Shown here one piece after another: positions 41,844 to 50,239 of a stretch of 63,196 nt of DNA (positions are counted from its first letter, which is position 1; every line of letters begins with the position of its first letter). A program made the translations under genes and the position numbers. This stretch comes from Pseudonocardia nigra. GTDB lineage: Bacteria > Actinomycetota > Actinomycetes > Mycobacteriales > Pseudonocardiaceae. Where the stretch lies: positions 20,303 through 83,498 of the forward strand of contig NZ_JAHKRK010000007.1 in NCBI RefSeq assembly GCF_019396355.1. The letters are read 5' to 3'. The notes beneath the pieces were generated by a model that saw nothing but the letters and a program-made list of their open reading frames with translations, did no database searches and was not told the DNA's origin.

Positions 41844-43156
41844 TCAGGTGGCGGCGGCCATGGCGTCGCCGAACTCCTGCGGGGTCAGCTGCCCGTTGAA
41901 GACCTGCTGGATGGCGGTGAGCAGGGTCTGCGCCTGGTCGGCCGGCAGCGCCTGGTCCCACTGCTGGGTGAAGGCGGGGGCCTGCAGCACCTGGTCGTAG
42001 GTGTAGCTGTTGAACTCCGCGAACTCGCCGACCGCGACCCGCTCCTCCAGGCCGGTGAGCGGTGGCACCTGGCCGGTGGCGATCAGCCCGTCGACGTACA
42101 GGTCATTCGCCAGCTGGGTGAGCAGGAAGTCGGCAGCGGCGGTGACGTCGGCGGACTGCGTCGTCGCCGAGTAGTAGTTGCTCGGGCTCCCCACCACGTT
42201 CCGCGGGTCGCCGGCTCCGCCCTCGATGCCGGGGAACGGCGCCCAGCCGAGGTCGCCGCTCGCCACGAAGTCGGGGAAGTAGTCGTTGAGGTTGGGCATC
42301 TGCCACGCCCCTGCAGCTCCATGGCCGCGCGGCCGGAGCTCACCAGCGCCAGCGTGCCCTGGTTGTCGTAGTTCACCGCGGCGAAGTTCGTGCCGAAGGC
42401 CCCGACGTCGACCAGCTGCCGCACGTAGGTCATCGCCTCGGTCATCGCCGGGTCCTGCCAGGCGCCCGGGCTCCCGGCGAGCACGGCTCGGAACTTCTCC
42501 GGCCCGCCGATCCGGTCGAGGAAGTACTCGACGTACATCATCTCGGTCCAGGCCTGCGAGCCCGCGAGCGCGATCGGCTGGATTCCCGCGGCCTTCAGCG
42601 CCTCGACCGCGGCCAGGAACTCCGACCAACTTCGCGGGAACCGCTCGATGCCGGCGGTGGCGAACGCGGCGGTGTTGTAGAAGAACGACACCGGTGAGGT
42701 GCCGGCCATGGGCAACCCGTACACGCGCCCGTCCAGGCTGCCGACCTCGAGAATGCTCGGGATGAAGCGGTCGCGGGTCGCCGGCTGGGCGTCCAGCGCC
42801 GGGGTCAGGTCCACGACCTGGCCCGCCTCGACGTATCCGGCGAGGTTGCCGCCGCCCCAGCTGTAGAAGATGTCCGGGGCATTCGGCGAGCCGACAGCTG
42901 TCTGGAGCTTCGCCTTGTACGGATCGTTGACGTAGGTGCTGATCTCGATCTCGGGACGGCCTGCCGCGACGAAGGCGTCGACCGCCTCCTGGAGCAGCTC
43001 GTTCTGGCCGGGGGACCCGAGGGTCCACAACTGCAGCGCCCCGGAAGCCCCGGGCGCTCCGCCCGGACCGGAGGTGCCACACGCCGCGGTGCTGCCCGCG
43101 GTGACGGCAAAGGTGCCCGCCGCCAGAGCGGCGCGCAGGAAGGACCGTCGCTTCAT
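41844..43156 (-). pseudogene. ABC sugar-binding lipoprotein of the xylan locus, paralogue 2, frameshifted
   Basis: Starts at MKRRSFLRAALAAGTFAVTA; RRSFLR is a Tat-like motif and AAC at Cys26 a lipobox, so this is a probable Tat lipoprotein, unlike paralogue 1. The frame breaks near 42310: AAMELQG must continue as AWQMPNLNDYFPDFVASGDL in another frame, which one additional G in the GGGG run restores. The C-terminal part then matches paralogue 1 closely (VAVGEFAEFNSYTYDQVLQAP). Reconstructed length is ~437 residues. It is the first gene of the operon, 53 bp before paralogue 1, and divergent from the LacI regulator. A single indel in a homopolymer with good flanking sequence suggests a sequencing error or very recent loss. 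Confidence 0.85.
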
Positions 43157-43182
43157 CGGACTCTCTCCCTTGAGTTCGGTCC

Positions 43183-43191
43183 GAAACTTTC
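43183..43191. promoter_or_regulatory. GAAACTTTC box in front of the xylan importer operon
   Basis: The palindrome GAAA-C-TTTC within CCGAAACTTTCCG lies 26 bp before the first binding-protein start. It matches the GAAANTTTC boxes reported upstream of streptomycete xylanase genes and is a likely site for the divergent LacI protein. Confidence 0.65.
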
Positions 43192-43282
43192 CGAGACTTG
43201 CGGAAGTGGATGCGACCGTATGACCAGTGGCGACGGACGTCAAGGCGGAGATTCGGCTGATACGCCCCGGTGACCCCACTGA

Positions 43283-43291
43283 GAAAGTTTC
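43283..43291. promoter_or_regulatory. GAAAGTTTC box in front of the LacI regulator
   Basis: GAAA-G-TTTC, the second perfect 9-bp box of the divergent region, about 40-60 bp before the regulator start. Probably autoregulation by the LacI protein. Confidence 0.6.
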
Positions 43292-43352
43292 GCTAGCATT
43301 CGTCGGACGTCGCCGAACCCCGGGAGGACCCCTGCCCAGGCCCAGCAGCCGC

Positions 43353-44360
43353 GTGACGATCGCCGAGATCGCCGAGCACGCGGGCGTGTCCGTCCCGACG
43401 GTCTCCAAGGTGCTCAACGGCCGCGCCGACGTCGCCGAAGCCACCCGCAAGCGGGTGCAGCAGGCGATGGCCGACCGCGGCTACCAGCGCCGCAAGCCTG
43501 CTGCGCGCAGCCGCGCAGGCCTCGTCGACGTCGTGCTCGACAACCTCGACTCCCCGTGGGTCGTCGAGGTGCTGCGCGGCGCCGAGGCCGAGGCCAGACG
43601 GGCGGGGTGCCAGATCGTCCTCACCTCCACCGAGGGCGGGCCGGCGGGTGACCGGCAGTGGCTGGACCGGCTGACCGCCCGGCGCTCCGACGGCCTGGTC
43701 CTCGTGGTGAACGAGCCCCTGCCGGAGGCCGTCGAGCAACTGGCGGCCCTGCACACCCCGGTCGCGCTCCTCGACCCGGTCGGCGGCAGCGACCCGGCCT
43801 TCGCCACCGTCGGAGCCACGAACTGGGCGGGCGCGCTCAGCGCGGTCGAGCACCTGGTCACGCTCGGCCACCGACGGATCGGCGTGGTGTCCGGCAGACC
43901 CCGCCTGACCTGCAGCCAGGAGCGGGTGGAGGGCTACCGGGCCGCGCTCGGCCGAGCGGGCATCCCCGTCGACGAGGACCTCGTGCACTTCGGGGATTTC
44001 CGGCCGGCGGGCGGCAGGCGCGGGGCCGAGGCGATGCTCGCGCTGTCCGACCCACCCACCGCGATCTTCGCCGGATCGGACATGCAGGCCGTCGGCGTCT
44101 ACCAGGTGGCCGCGAGCCTCGGCCTGCGGATCCCGGACGACCTGAGCGTCGTCGGCTTCGACGACATCGCCTTCTGCGAGCACATGAGCCCGCAGCTCAC
44201 CACCGTACGCCAGCCGCTCGCCCGGATGGCGGGCGAGGCCGTGCGGCTCGTGCTCGCCGCCGACTCCGACGACGAGAGCGTCCCTACAGGACCGGCGCCG
44301 CGCGTGGAGCTCGCCACCTCCCTCGTGGTGCGGGAGAGCACAGGCCCCGCGAAGGCGTAG
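43353..44360 (+). CDS. LacI-family regulator of the xylan locus
   Basis: 335 residues from the GTG at 43353 (VTIAEIAEHAGVSVPTVSKVLNGR). The HTH and hinge (VTIAEIAEHAGVSVPTVSKVL, then DVAEATRKRVQQAM) are at the very N-terminus. An alternative CTG at 43332, giving LPRPSSRVTIA, has GGGAGGA 5 bases upstream and matches usual family starts, so the true start may be that rare codon. The periplasmic-binding-like domain ends PRVELATSLVVREST. Divergent from the importer operon and 160 bp before the xylanase; three GAAAC/TTTC-type boxes surround it. It should repress the locus in the absence of xylo-oligosaccharide. Confidence 0.92.
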   Translation: MTIAEIAEHAGVSVPTVSKVLNGRADVAEATRKRVQQAMADRGYQRRKPAARSRAGLVDVVLDNLDSPWVVEVLRGAEAEARRAGCQIVLTSTEGGPAGDRQWLDRLTARRSDGLVLVVNEPLPEAVEQLAALHTPVALLDPVGGSDPAFATVGATNWAGALSAVEHLVTLGHRRIGVVSGRPRLTCSQERVEGYRAALGRAGIPVDEDLVHFGDFRPAGGRRGAEAMLALSDPPTAIFAGSDMQAVGVYQVAASLGLRIPDDLSVVGFDDIAFCEHMSPQLTTVRQPLARMAGEAVRLVLAADSDDESVPTGPAPRVELATSLVVRESTGPAKA

Positions 44361-44362
44361 CG

Positions 44363-44379
44363 TTCCGATACTTTCGGAA
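44363..44379. promoter_or_regulatory. TTCCGA-N5-TCGGAA box before the xylanase
   Basis: A dyad with 6-bp arms around TACTT containing GATACTTTC, related to the two boxes in the divergent region. It begins three bases after the LacI stop and lies 141 bp before the xylanase start, so it can place the secreted xylanase under the same repressor. Confidence 0.6.
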
Positions 44380-44519
44380 ATATTGCTGCTTGTGATGTCG
44401 CAAGTAGCTGTGCGAGAGTCGGCACGCCCTGCGATCGCGGTCACACCCGATCGGGCGCCGTATCCGCAGCATGCCGTCGACGGGCTGCTCACCCTCCCTC
44501 TGCATCGAGAGGAAGCCCC

Positions 44520-45641
44520 ATGCTCAGACCACGACGACGTGGCCTCCGCCTCGCCGTTCCGGCCATCGTCCTGGGGGCCGTGCTGGCCGCACCCGGCGTC
44601 GCCGCGGCCGCGCCGCCCCACGAGGCCGACACGAGCCACCGGACCGACGCGAGCCTGCGCCAGCTCGCCGACCGGCACCGGCTGCCGATCGGCACCGCGG
44701 CCGACGACGCGGCCCTGACCAGCGACGCGGCCTACCGTGAGGACATCACCACCGAGTTCTCCTCCGTCACGGCGGAGAACGTGATGAAGTGGGAGTCACT
44801 CGAGCCCGAGCGCGGGCAGTACGACTGGGCGGCCGCCGACCGGCTCGTCGAGACCGCCGAGGCCAACGGCCAGCAGGTGCGCGGCCACGTCCTGATCTGG
44901 CACAGCCAGCTCCCGGACTGGCTCACCGAGAACGAGGCCTCGATCAGCACCGAGGAGTTCCGGGAGATCGTCCGCAACCACATCCAGACCGTGGTGGGCC
45001 GCTACAAGGGCCGCATCGCCGAGTGGGACGTGGTCAACGAGGCGTTCTCCGACACCGGCGGCCTGCGCGACAGCATCTTCCTGCGCAAACTCGGTCCTGG
45101 CTACATCGCCGACGCCTTCCGCTGGGCCCACGAGGCCGACCCCAAGGCCACGCTGTTCTACAACGACTACTCGGCCGAGGACGTCAACCGGAAGAGCAAC
45201 GAGGCGTACGCGCTGATCAAGGACTTCGTCGCCACGGGCGTGCCGATCGACGGGTTCGGGATGCAGGCGCACCACTCCGCGAACTACGCGCCCACCACGA
45301 TGCGCGAGAACATTCAGCGGTTCGCCGCGCTCGGCCTCGTCACCGCGGTGACCGAGGCGGACGTGCGCATGCAGCTGCCGGTGGACGGCACGAAGCTGCA
45401 GGCCCAGGCCAACGTGTTCAGCGTGCTGCTGTCGAGCTGCCTGGCCGAGCGCAGCTGCATCTCGTTCACCAGCTGGGGCTTCACCGACAAGTACTCGTGG
45501 GTGCCCAACACCTTCGAGGGCCAGGGCGCCGCGCTCTTCCTCGACGAGAACCTGCAGGCCAAGCCCGCCTACGAGGCGATGCGCAACGACCTGCTGCTCA
45601 CCGAGCCGGTGCGCGGCAAGCGGGGCCACGGCCGGGGCTGA
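44520..45641 (+). CDS. secreted GH10 endo-1,4-beta-xylanase
   Basis: 373 residues. Signal peptide MLRPRRRGLRLAVPAIVLGA ending AAAAP shows export. The GH10 barrel carries TAENVMKWESLEPERGQYDW, HVLIWHSQLPDW, the acid/base Glu174 in WDVVNEAF and the nucleophile Glu279 in VTEADVRM; FTSWGFTDKYSWVP follows. No carbohydrate-binding module is present. GAGAGGA precedes the ATG. It depolymerises xylan outside the cell, supplying the importer and GH3 enzyme encoded divergently. Confidence 0.96.
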   Translation: MLRPRRRGLRLAVPAIVLGAVLAAPGVAAAAPPHEADTSHRTDASLRQLADRHRLPIGTAADDAALTSDAAYREDITTEFSSVTAENVMKWESLEPERGQYDWAAADRLVETAEANGQQVRGHVLIWHSQLPDWLTENEASISTEEFREIVRNHIQTVVGRYKGRIAEWDVVNEAFSDTGGLRDSIFLRKLGPGYIADAFRWAHEADPKATLFYNDYSAEDVNRKSNEAYALIKDFVATGVPIDGFGMQAHHSANYAPTTMRENIQRFAALGLVTAVTEADVRMQLPVDGTKLQAQANVFSVLLSSCLAERSCISFTSWGFTDKYSWVPNTFEGQGAALFLDENLQAKPAYEAMRNDLLLTEPVRGKRGHGRG

Positions 45642-45653
45642 CGCGGCTCCCCC

Positions 45654-45708
45654 TTGCAGCAAAGCCACTTTCAGGCAACCACGTTGCGTGAAAGTGGCTT
45701 TGCTGCAA
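45654..45708. terminator. long intergenic hairpin, AAAGCCAC family, copy 4
   Basis: Perfect 20-bp arms (45654-45673 and 45689-45708), left arm TTGCAGCAAAGCCACTTTCA, 12 bp after the xylanase stop. The 17-bp core GCAGCAAAGCCACTTTC is identical to the hairpin at 19406. Confidence 0.8.
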
Positions 45709-45754
45709 CCCGGGTCCCCCGCCCACGAGCGCTCCCACATCCTCGGGCGTATAC

Positions 45755-45772
45755 TTGCCTATTGGCAGGCAA
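45755..45772. promoter_or_regulatory. MarR operator TTGCCT-N6-AGGCAA
   Basis: A perfect 6-bp dyad with a 6-bp centre, 19 bp before the MarR start and overlapping the likely promoter. Size and symmetry are those of MarR-family autoregulatory sites. Confidence 0.7.
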
Positions 45773-45790
45773 TTATCTCGGGAGGCCGGC

Positions 45791-46246
45791 ATGTCCGACG
45801 CGTTCGACGCCGAGGACGTCGCCCGGCTCCGGATCGCGCTCGCCCGCATCTCGCGCATGCTCGACCGGCAGTCCCGCGGCGACTCGCTCACCCGCACGCA
45901 GACGTCCGTGCTCGGCACCGTCGCGCGGCTCGGCCCCGTGCGGATCAGCGAGCTGGCGGAGATCGAGGGCGTCAACCCCACGATGCTCTCGCGGATCGTC
46001 GCGAAGCTGGAGGACGCCGGCCTGCTGCGGCGCCGCCCCGACCCCGCCGACGGCCGGGCGGCGCTCGTCGAGGTGACCGACGCGGGGGCCGCCGAGCACC
46101 GGCGCCTGCGCACCGAACGCACCCAGCTGCTGACCGCCCGGCTCACCGCGATGCCCGAGGCCCACGCCGCGGAGCTGCTCGCCGCGCTGCCCGCCCTCGA
46201 GTGCCTCGCCGAACAGCCGGAGAACCGATCCACGGAGAGCTCATGA
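45791..46246 (+). CDS. MarR-family regulator of the adjacent MFS exporter
   Basis: 151 residues. Winged helix visible as ISELAEIEGVNPTMLSRIVAKLEDAGLLRRRPDPADGRAAL in two halves, including the DGRA wing typical of MarR. Its stop overlaps the MFS start (ATGA), so the pair forms a regulator-exporter operon controlled from the dyad upstream. Confidence 0.93.
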   Translation: MSDAFDAEDVARLRIALARISRMLDRQSRGDSLTRTQTSVLGTVARLGPVRISELAEIEGVNPTMLSRIVAKLEDAGLLRRRPDPADGRAALVEVTDAGAAEHRRLRTERTQLLTARLTAMPEAHAAELLAALPALECLAEQPENRSTESS

Positions 46247-47562
46247 CACTGATCGGCGAGCGCGCGCTCGCCCCGCTCGACGCACTGCGCAAGCAGACCT
46301 TCGCCGCCCTCGCCAACCTCAACTTCCGCCGCTACTTCCTCGGTCAGTCCGTGTCGCTCGTCGGCACCTGGATGCAGACGATCGCCCAGTCCTGGCTGGT
46401 GCTGGAGCTCACCGGCTCGCCCACCGCGCTCGGTGTGGTCGTCGCGCTGCAGACGCTGCCGACGCTCGTGCTCGGCCCGTACGCCGGCGTGGTCGCCGAC
46501 CGGCTGGACAAGCGCCGGCTCATGATCGGCCTGCAGTCGGCGATGGGTGTGCTCGCGCTGCTGCTCGCCGTGCTGACGATCACCGGGGTCGTCCAGCTGT
46601 GGCAGGTCTACGCGCTCGCGTTCCTGCTCGGCCTCAACAGCTGCTTCGAGAACCCGGCCCGGCAGGCGTTCATCCTGGAGATGGTCGGTTCCGACAACCT
46701 GCGCAACGCGGTGAGCCTCAACTCGGTGCTGGTCAACGTCGCGCGGGCGGTCGGCCCGGCCATCGCCGGCATCGTCATCGCCACCGGCGGGCTCGGCGTG
46801 TGCTTCCTGCTCAACGCGGCGAGCTTCGTCGCCGTCGTCGTGTCCCTGGCCCGGCTCGACGTCGGCGCGCTGCGCCCGTCGGTCCCGACGCCACGCGCGC
46901 CGGGCCAGCTGCGCGAGGGCCTGGCCTACGTCCGCCGGACCCCCGAGCTGGCGGTGCCGCTGTTGATGATGGCGCTCGTCGGATGCCTCGCGTACGAGTT
47001 CCAGGTGGTGCTCCCCGTGGTCGCGAGCGACACGTTCGGCGGTGACGCCCGCACCTACGGCTTCCTGACGGCCGCGATGGGCGTCGGCGCCGTGGCGGGC
47101 GGGCTGTTCGTCGCGGCCCGCGGCCGCACCGGACTGTGGTCGCTCGTCGGCGCCGTCACCGCGTTCGGGGTGTCGATGCTGGCCGCGGCCCTCGCCCCCA
47201 CGCTGCCCGTGGCGATCGTCGCGATGGGCCTGGTCGGCGCGGCGAGCGTGGCGTTCCTGTCCACGGGCAACAGCACCCTGCAGCTCGCCTCGGCCCCGCA
47301 CATGCGCGGCCGCGTGATGGCCCTGTGGGCCGTGGCGTTCCTCGGCTCGACGCCGATCGGCGGCCCGATCGCGGGCGCCGTGAGCCAGCACTTCGGCGGG
47401 CGGGCCGGGCTCGCGCTCGGCGCGGTCGCCTGCCTCGTCGCCGCGGTGATGGGCGCGCTGGTGGCCCGCCGGAGCGCAGCGGCGGCACCCGCGGCGACGG
47501 TGCCGGTGCCCGCGGGGGACACCGCGGCCCCCGTCGCCGCCACGCGTGGCACCCCTGCCTGA
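46243..47562 (+). CDS. MFS transporter (enterobactin exporter/EntS-like group)
   Basis: 439 residues, about twelve helices. NLNFRRYFLGQSVSLVGTWM and AVVADRLDKRR-like loop (GVVADRLDKRRLMIG) match the EntS/MefA-like MFS_3 group. CFENPARQAFILEMV is also typical. It is coupled to the MarR gene, so efflux of a toxic compound sensed by MarR is the likely role. Confidence 0.92.
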   Translation: MTLIGERALAPLDALRKQTFAALANLNFRRYFLGQSVSLVGTWMQTIAQSWLVLELTGSPTALGVVVALQTLPTLVLGPYAGVVADRLDKRRLMIGLQSAMGVLALLLAVLTITGVVQLWQVYALAFLLGLNSCFENPARQAFILEMVGSDNLRNAVSLNSVLVNVARAVGPAIAGIVIATGGLGVCFLLNAASFVAVVVSLARLDVGALRPSVPTPRAPGQLREGLAYVRRTPELAVPLLMMALVGCLAYEFQVVLPVVASDTFGGDARTYGFLTAAMGVGAVAGGLFVAARGRTGLWSLVGAVTAFGVSMLAAALAPTLPVAIVAMGLVGAASVAFLSTGNSTLQLASAPHMRGRVMALWAVAFLGSTPIGGPIAGAVSQHFGGRAGLALGAVACLVAAVMGALVARRSAAAAPAATVPVPAGDTAAPVAATRGTPA

Positions 47563-47577
47563 CGGGACACTGCTCAC

Positions 47578-48429
47578 GTGGACGAACCGACGCTGCGGCA
47601 GCTCGCCGGTCGCCTGGTCCGCGTGCCCGGGGTCGTCGGCGTCATGCTCGGCGGCAGCCGGGCCCGCGGTGACCATGCGGCCGACTCCGATGTCGATCTC
47701 GGCCTCTACTACCAGGACGACCTCGACGTGGACGCCCTCGGCGCGCTCGCCAGGGACGTCGCAGGCCCCGGCGCCCGCGTCACCGGGCGCGGCGAGTGGG
47801 GACCGTGGGTCGACGGCGGCGGCTGGCTGCGGATCGACGGGACCGCGGTCGACTGGATCTACCGCGACCTCGCGCGCGTGCGCTCGTCGTGGGCCGCCGC
47901 CCGGGACAGCCGCTACGACTTCCATCAGCAGGTCGGGCACCCGCTGGGTGTTCCGGACTTCGCGTACGCGGGCGAGGTCGCACTCGGCGTCGTCCTGGCC
48001 GACCCGGACGGGACGCTGACCGCGCTCCGCGCCGAGCTGCAGGACTATCCGGACGCCCTCGGCGACGCGCTGGTCGCCGGGCTCTGGGAGGCCGACTTCC
48101 TGCTCGACCTCGCCCGCAAGGCGATGTCACGGGCCGACACCACCTACGTCGCGGGCTGCCTGTTCCGGGTGGTCACGATCTGCGCGCACGCCCTGCACGG
48201 GAGCGCCGGGCGCTGGCTGGTCACGGCTGCCGCCCGGCTCCCCGGGGCCCCGCCGCGGTTCGGCGACCGAGCCCGGCACGTCCTGGGCTCGCTCGGTACC
48301 GAACCCGGGCAGCTGCAGGGTGCGATCGACCGGGCCGGCGAGCTGGTCCGCGCCACGGCGGAGGCCTGCGCCGGCGCCCCTCACCGCCCGGGCGACTCGC
48401 CCAACAGCTCGCGCAGCGCCGCGACGTGA
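47578..48429 (+). CDS. nucleotidyltransferase-domain protein
   Basis: 283 residues from a GTG. The catalytic signature GGSRARGDHAADSDVDLGLYY holds the G-S-x-A-R-G and D-x-D motifs of the DNA polymerase beta superfamily, as in aminoglycoside nucleotidyltransferases and MNT proteins. A helical C-terminal region follows. It may modify a small molecule or act in regulation; no partner HEPN gene is adjacent. The 3' end overlaps a decayed regulator on the other strand by 49 bp. Confidence 0.85.
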   Translation: MDEPTLRQLAGRLVRVPGVVGVMLGGSRARGDHAADSDVDLGLYYQDDLDVDALGALARDVAGPGARVTGRGEWGPWVDGGGWLRIDGTAVDWIYRDLARVRSSWAAARDSRYDFHQQVGHPLGVPDFAYAGEVALGVVLADPDGTLTALRAELQDYPDALGDALVAGLWEADFLLDLARKAMSRADTTYVAGCLFRVVTICAHALHGSAGRWLVTAAARLPGAPPRFGDRARHVLGSLGTEPGQLQGAIDRAGELVRATAEACAGAPHRPGDSPNSSRSAAT

Positions 48430-48648
48430 TCGCGGTACGCGGCACGTCCGGACTCGGTCAGGGACAGCCCAGACCCGCTGCCGCGTGTCGCGGACGGCGC
48501 GGCGCTGCGCGACCTAGCCGGCGTCCCCGAGCACGCTCACGTGCTTGCTCAGCACCGACGCGCTGAACCCGAGCCGCTCCTGGACCAGGCTGAACTCCGC
48601 CTGCTCCAGGGCGTCGAGCAGCGCGCAGATCCGCAGCCGGTTCGACAC
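48381..48648 (-). pseudogene. decayed winged-helix (HTH_34-type) regulator
   Basis: From the GTG at 48648 the frame reads VSNRLRICALLDALEQAEFS, then LVQERLGFSASVLSKHVSVL, a good winged-helix regulator, but meets TAG (48514-48516) exactly where the family has Tyr in DAGYV. Past it the frame continues VAQRRAVRDTRQRVW, and one extra base in the CCC at 48468-48470 then shifts the rest; corrected, it ends LSLTESGRAAYRDHVAALRE. Two independent lesions in 270 bp argue for a real pseudogene. A perfect 18-bp palindrome lies just upstream. Confidence 0.75.
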
Positions 48649-48660
48649 GGAAACCTGAAC

Positions 48661-48678
48661 TGTCCACACGTGTGGACA
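48661..48678. promoter_or_regulatory. perfect 18-bp palindrome TGTCCACACGTGTGGACA
   Basis: All 18 bases are self-complementary. It lies 12 bp upstream of the decayed regulator GTG and 30 bp after the SDR stop. It is probably the operator that the regulator once bound. Confidence 0.7.
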
Positions 48679-48708
48679 ACGCGGTGGATGAGCCGAACGG
48701 CTGTTCGA

Positions 48709-49452
48709 TCACCCGCGTCCGATGAACGGCATGGCGGTGGCGGTCACCGTCAGGAACTGCACGTTCGCGTCCAGCGGCAGCCCGGCCATGAACAGCACCG
48801 CCTCGGCGACGTGGGCCGCGTCGAACGTCGGTTCCGGTCGCACGCTCCCGTCCGCCTGGCGCGCGCCGCGAGCGATCCCGGCGGTCATGTCGGTGGCGGC
48901 GTTGCCGATGTCGATCTGCCCGCACGCGATCCCGTACGGCCTGCCGTCGAGCGAGAGCGACTTCGTCAGGCCGGTGACGGCATGCTTGGTCGCCGTGTAG
49001 GCGATGCTGCCGGGCCGCGGAGCGTGCGCGGAGACCGAACCGTTGTTGACGATCCGGCCGCCGCCGGGTTCCTGTGCCCGCATCATCGCGAACGCCGCGC
49101 GGGCGCAGAGGAACGCACCGGTGAGGTTGACGTCCACGCACGTGCGCCAGTCCTCGTCCGACACCTCGTCGGGCAGACCCCCGCGGCCGAACGTCCCGGC
49201 GTTGTTGAACAGCAGGTCGACCCGGCCCCACGCGTCCCGGACGGTGCGGAACAGTGCCTCCACCGACGCCGGGTCGCCGACGTCGGTCGGGGCGACCAGC
49301 GCGTCGTCGTGCCCCGCGGCCGTCCCGGCCAACGCCTCCCGGCGCCGCCCGGCCAGCGCCACGCGGTACCCCGCGCCGAGCAGGGCCTCGGCGACCACTC
49401 TCCCGATGCCCGAGCCCGCCCCGGTCACCACCGCCACGCCACCGTCCGCCAT
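48709..49452 (-). CDS. short-chain dehydrogenase/reductase
   Basis: 247 residues from [20 protein letters not shown], with GGGAGG upstream. Cofactor site [12 protein letters not shown] ([13 protein letters not shown]) and catalytic Ser/Tyr/Lys in [21 protein letters not shown] are intact. Substrate unknown. The decayed regulator follows on the same strand. Confidence 0.92.
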   Translation of the reverse strand: MADGGVAVVTGAGSGIGRVVAEALLGAGYRVALAGRRREALAGTAAGHDDALVAPTDVGDPASVEALFRTVRDAWGRVDLLFNNAGTFGRGGLPDEVSDEDWRTCVDVNLTGAFLCARAAFAMMRAQEPGGGRIVNNGSVSAHAPRPGSIAYTATKHAVTGLTKSLSLDGRPYGIACGQIDIGNAATDMTAGIARGARQADGSVRPEPTFDAAHVAEAVLFMAGLPLDANVQFLTVTATAMPFIGRG

Positions 49453-49568
49453 CGCACGCCTCCCGAGATCCTCGCACCCGATCGGGCGATCCTGCCGTCG
49501 GCGCGGAACCCGCGGCCCGGCGGGGCCGACCCGGTGCACGACCGCCCGTTTCCGTCGAGAGGTTCGCC

Positions 49569-49859
49569 ATGCGCCACATCGCCACGTTCTGCGGCCAGTG
49601 CAACTGCGGATGCCCGGAGCTGTTCATCGACGACGCGGCGCCGGACGACAAGCGGGTGGTGATCACCGACGACTTCGGGCAGCGCATCCACATGAGCCTC
49701 GGCCAGCTCGCCGACCTGGTGGCCGACGTGCGCAAGGGCATGCTCGACGACCTGCTCGGCGAAGGGCTGACGACACCGGTGCTCGGGGTCCGGCCTGGCG
49801 CTCAGCGCAGCGCGATCAGACCGCCCGCGGTCGGGGAGAACCCGCAGCGGCCGAGGTAG
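49569..49859 (+). CDS. small protein with N-terminal CxxCxCxC cluster
   Basis: 96 residues from the ATG at 49569 with GAGAGG upstream. It opens [20 protein letters not shown], placing four Cys in a C-x2-C-x-C-x-C pattern, then [21 protein letters not shown] have seen similar small actinobacterial proteins annotated only as hypothetical. The Cys cluster suggests metal binding or redox sensing; a modified peptide cannot be excluded. The last ~20 codons overlap the GNAT gene on the other strand, and the conserved part probably ends near residue 70. Confidence 0.7.
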   Translation: MRHIATFCGQCNCGCPELFIDDAAPDDKRVVITDDFGQRIHMSLGQLADLVADVRKGMLDDLLGEGLTTPVLGVRPGAQRSAIRPPAVGENPQRPR

Positions 49860-50206
49860 AACGGGGCGAGGTCGGCCACGAAGTCGACGTGCAGCCACGC
49901 GCATCCGGCCGCTGCCGCGAGCCGTACGGCCTCGGCGACCACTGCGGCGCCGAGGCCGCAGCCCTGCCGCTCCGGCTCGACCATCACGTCGACCAGGAAC
50001 GCGTGCACCCCGCCGTCCCAGGCCACGTTCGCGAAGCCGACGAGGCGCTCGCCCTCGAACGCGCCCACCCACGTCAGGCTGTGCCCGTCCAGCCGCTGCG
50101 CCCACCGCTGCCGCCCGTCGGTCCCGCCGAACGCTGCGGCGTGCAGCGCCGACAGCACCGCGTCGTCCACCGGGAACCGCTCACGCAGCACGACGGTTGC
50201 GTCCAT
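49802..50206 (-). CDS. GNAT-family N-acetyltransferase
   Basis: 134 residues. The acetyl-CoA motif appears as DVMVEPERQGCGLGAAVVAEAVR, and the C-terminal [15 protein letters not shown] is typical of GNAT proteins. Substrate unknown. Its 3' end overlaps that of the Cys-cluster gene. Confidence 0.9.
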   Translation of the reverse strand: MDATVVLRERFPVDDAVLSALHAAAFGGTDGRQRWAQRLDGHSLTWVGAFEGERLVGFANVAWDGGVHAFLVDVMVEPERQGCGLGAAVVAEAVRLAAAAGCAWLHVDFVADLAPFYLGRCGFSPTAGGLIALR

Positions 50207-50239
50207 GCGAGCGACGGTAGGCGCGCTCGGGTGCCGCCG

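Noticed and set aside
45598..47940. 780-residue minus-strand frame
   Set aside because: Low-complexity antisense of the MarR, MFS and nucleotidyltransferase genes; GC-rich DNA routinely leaves such frames open.
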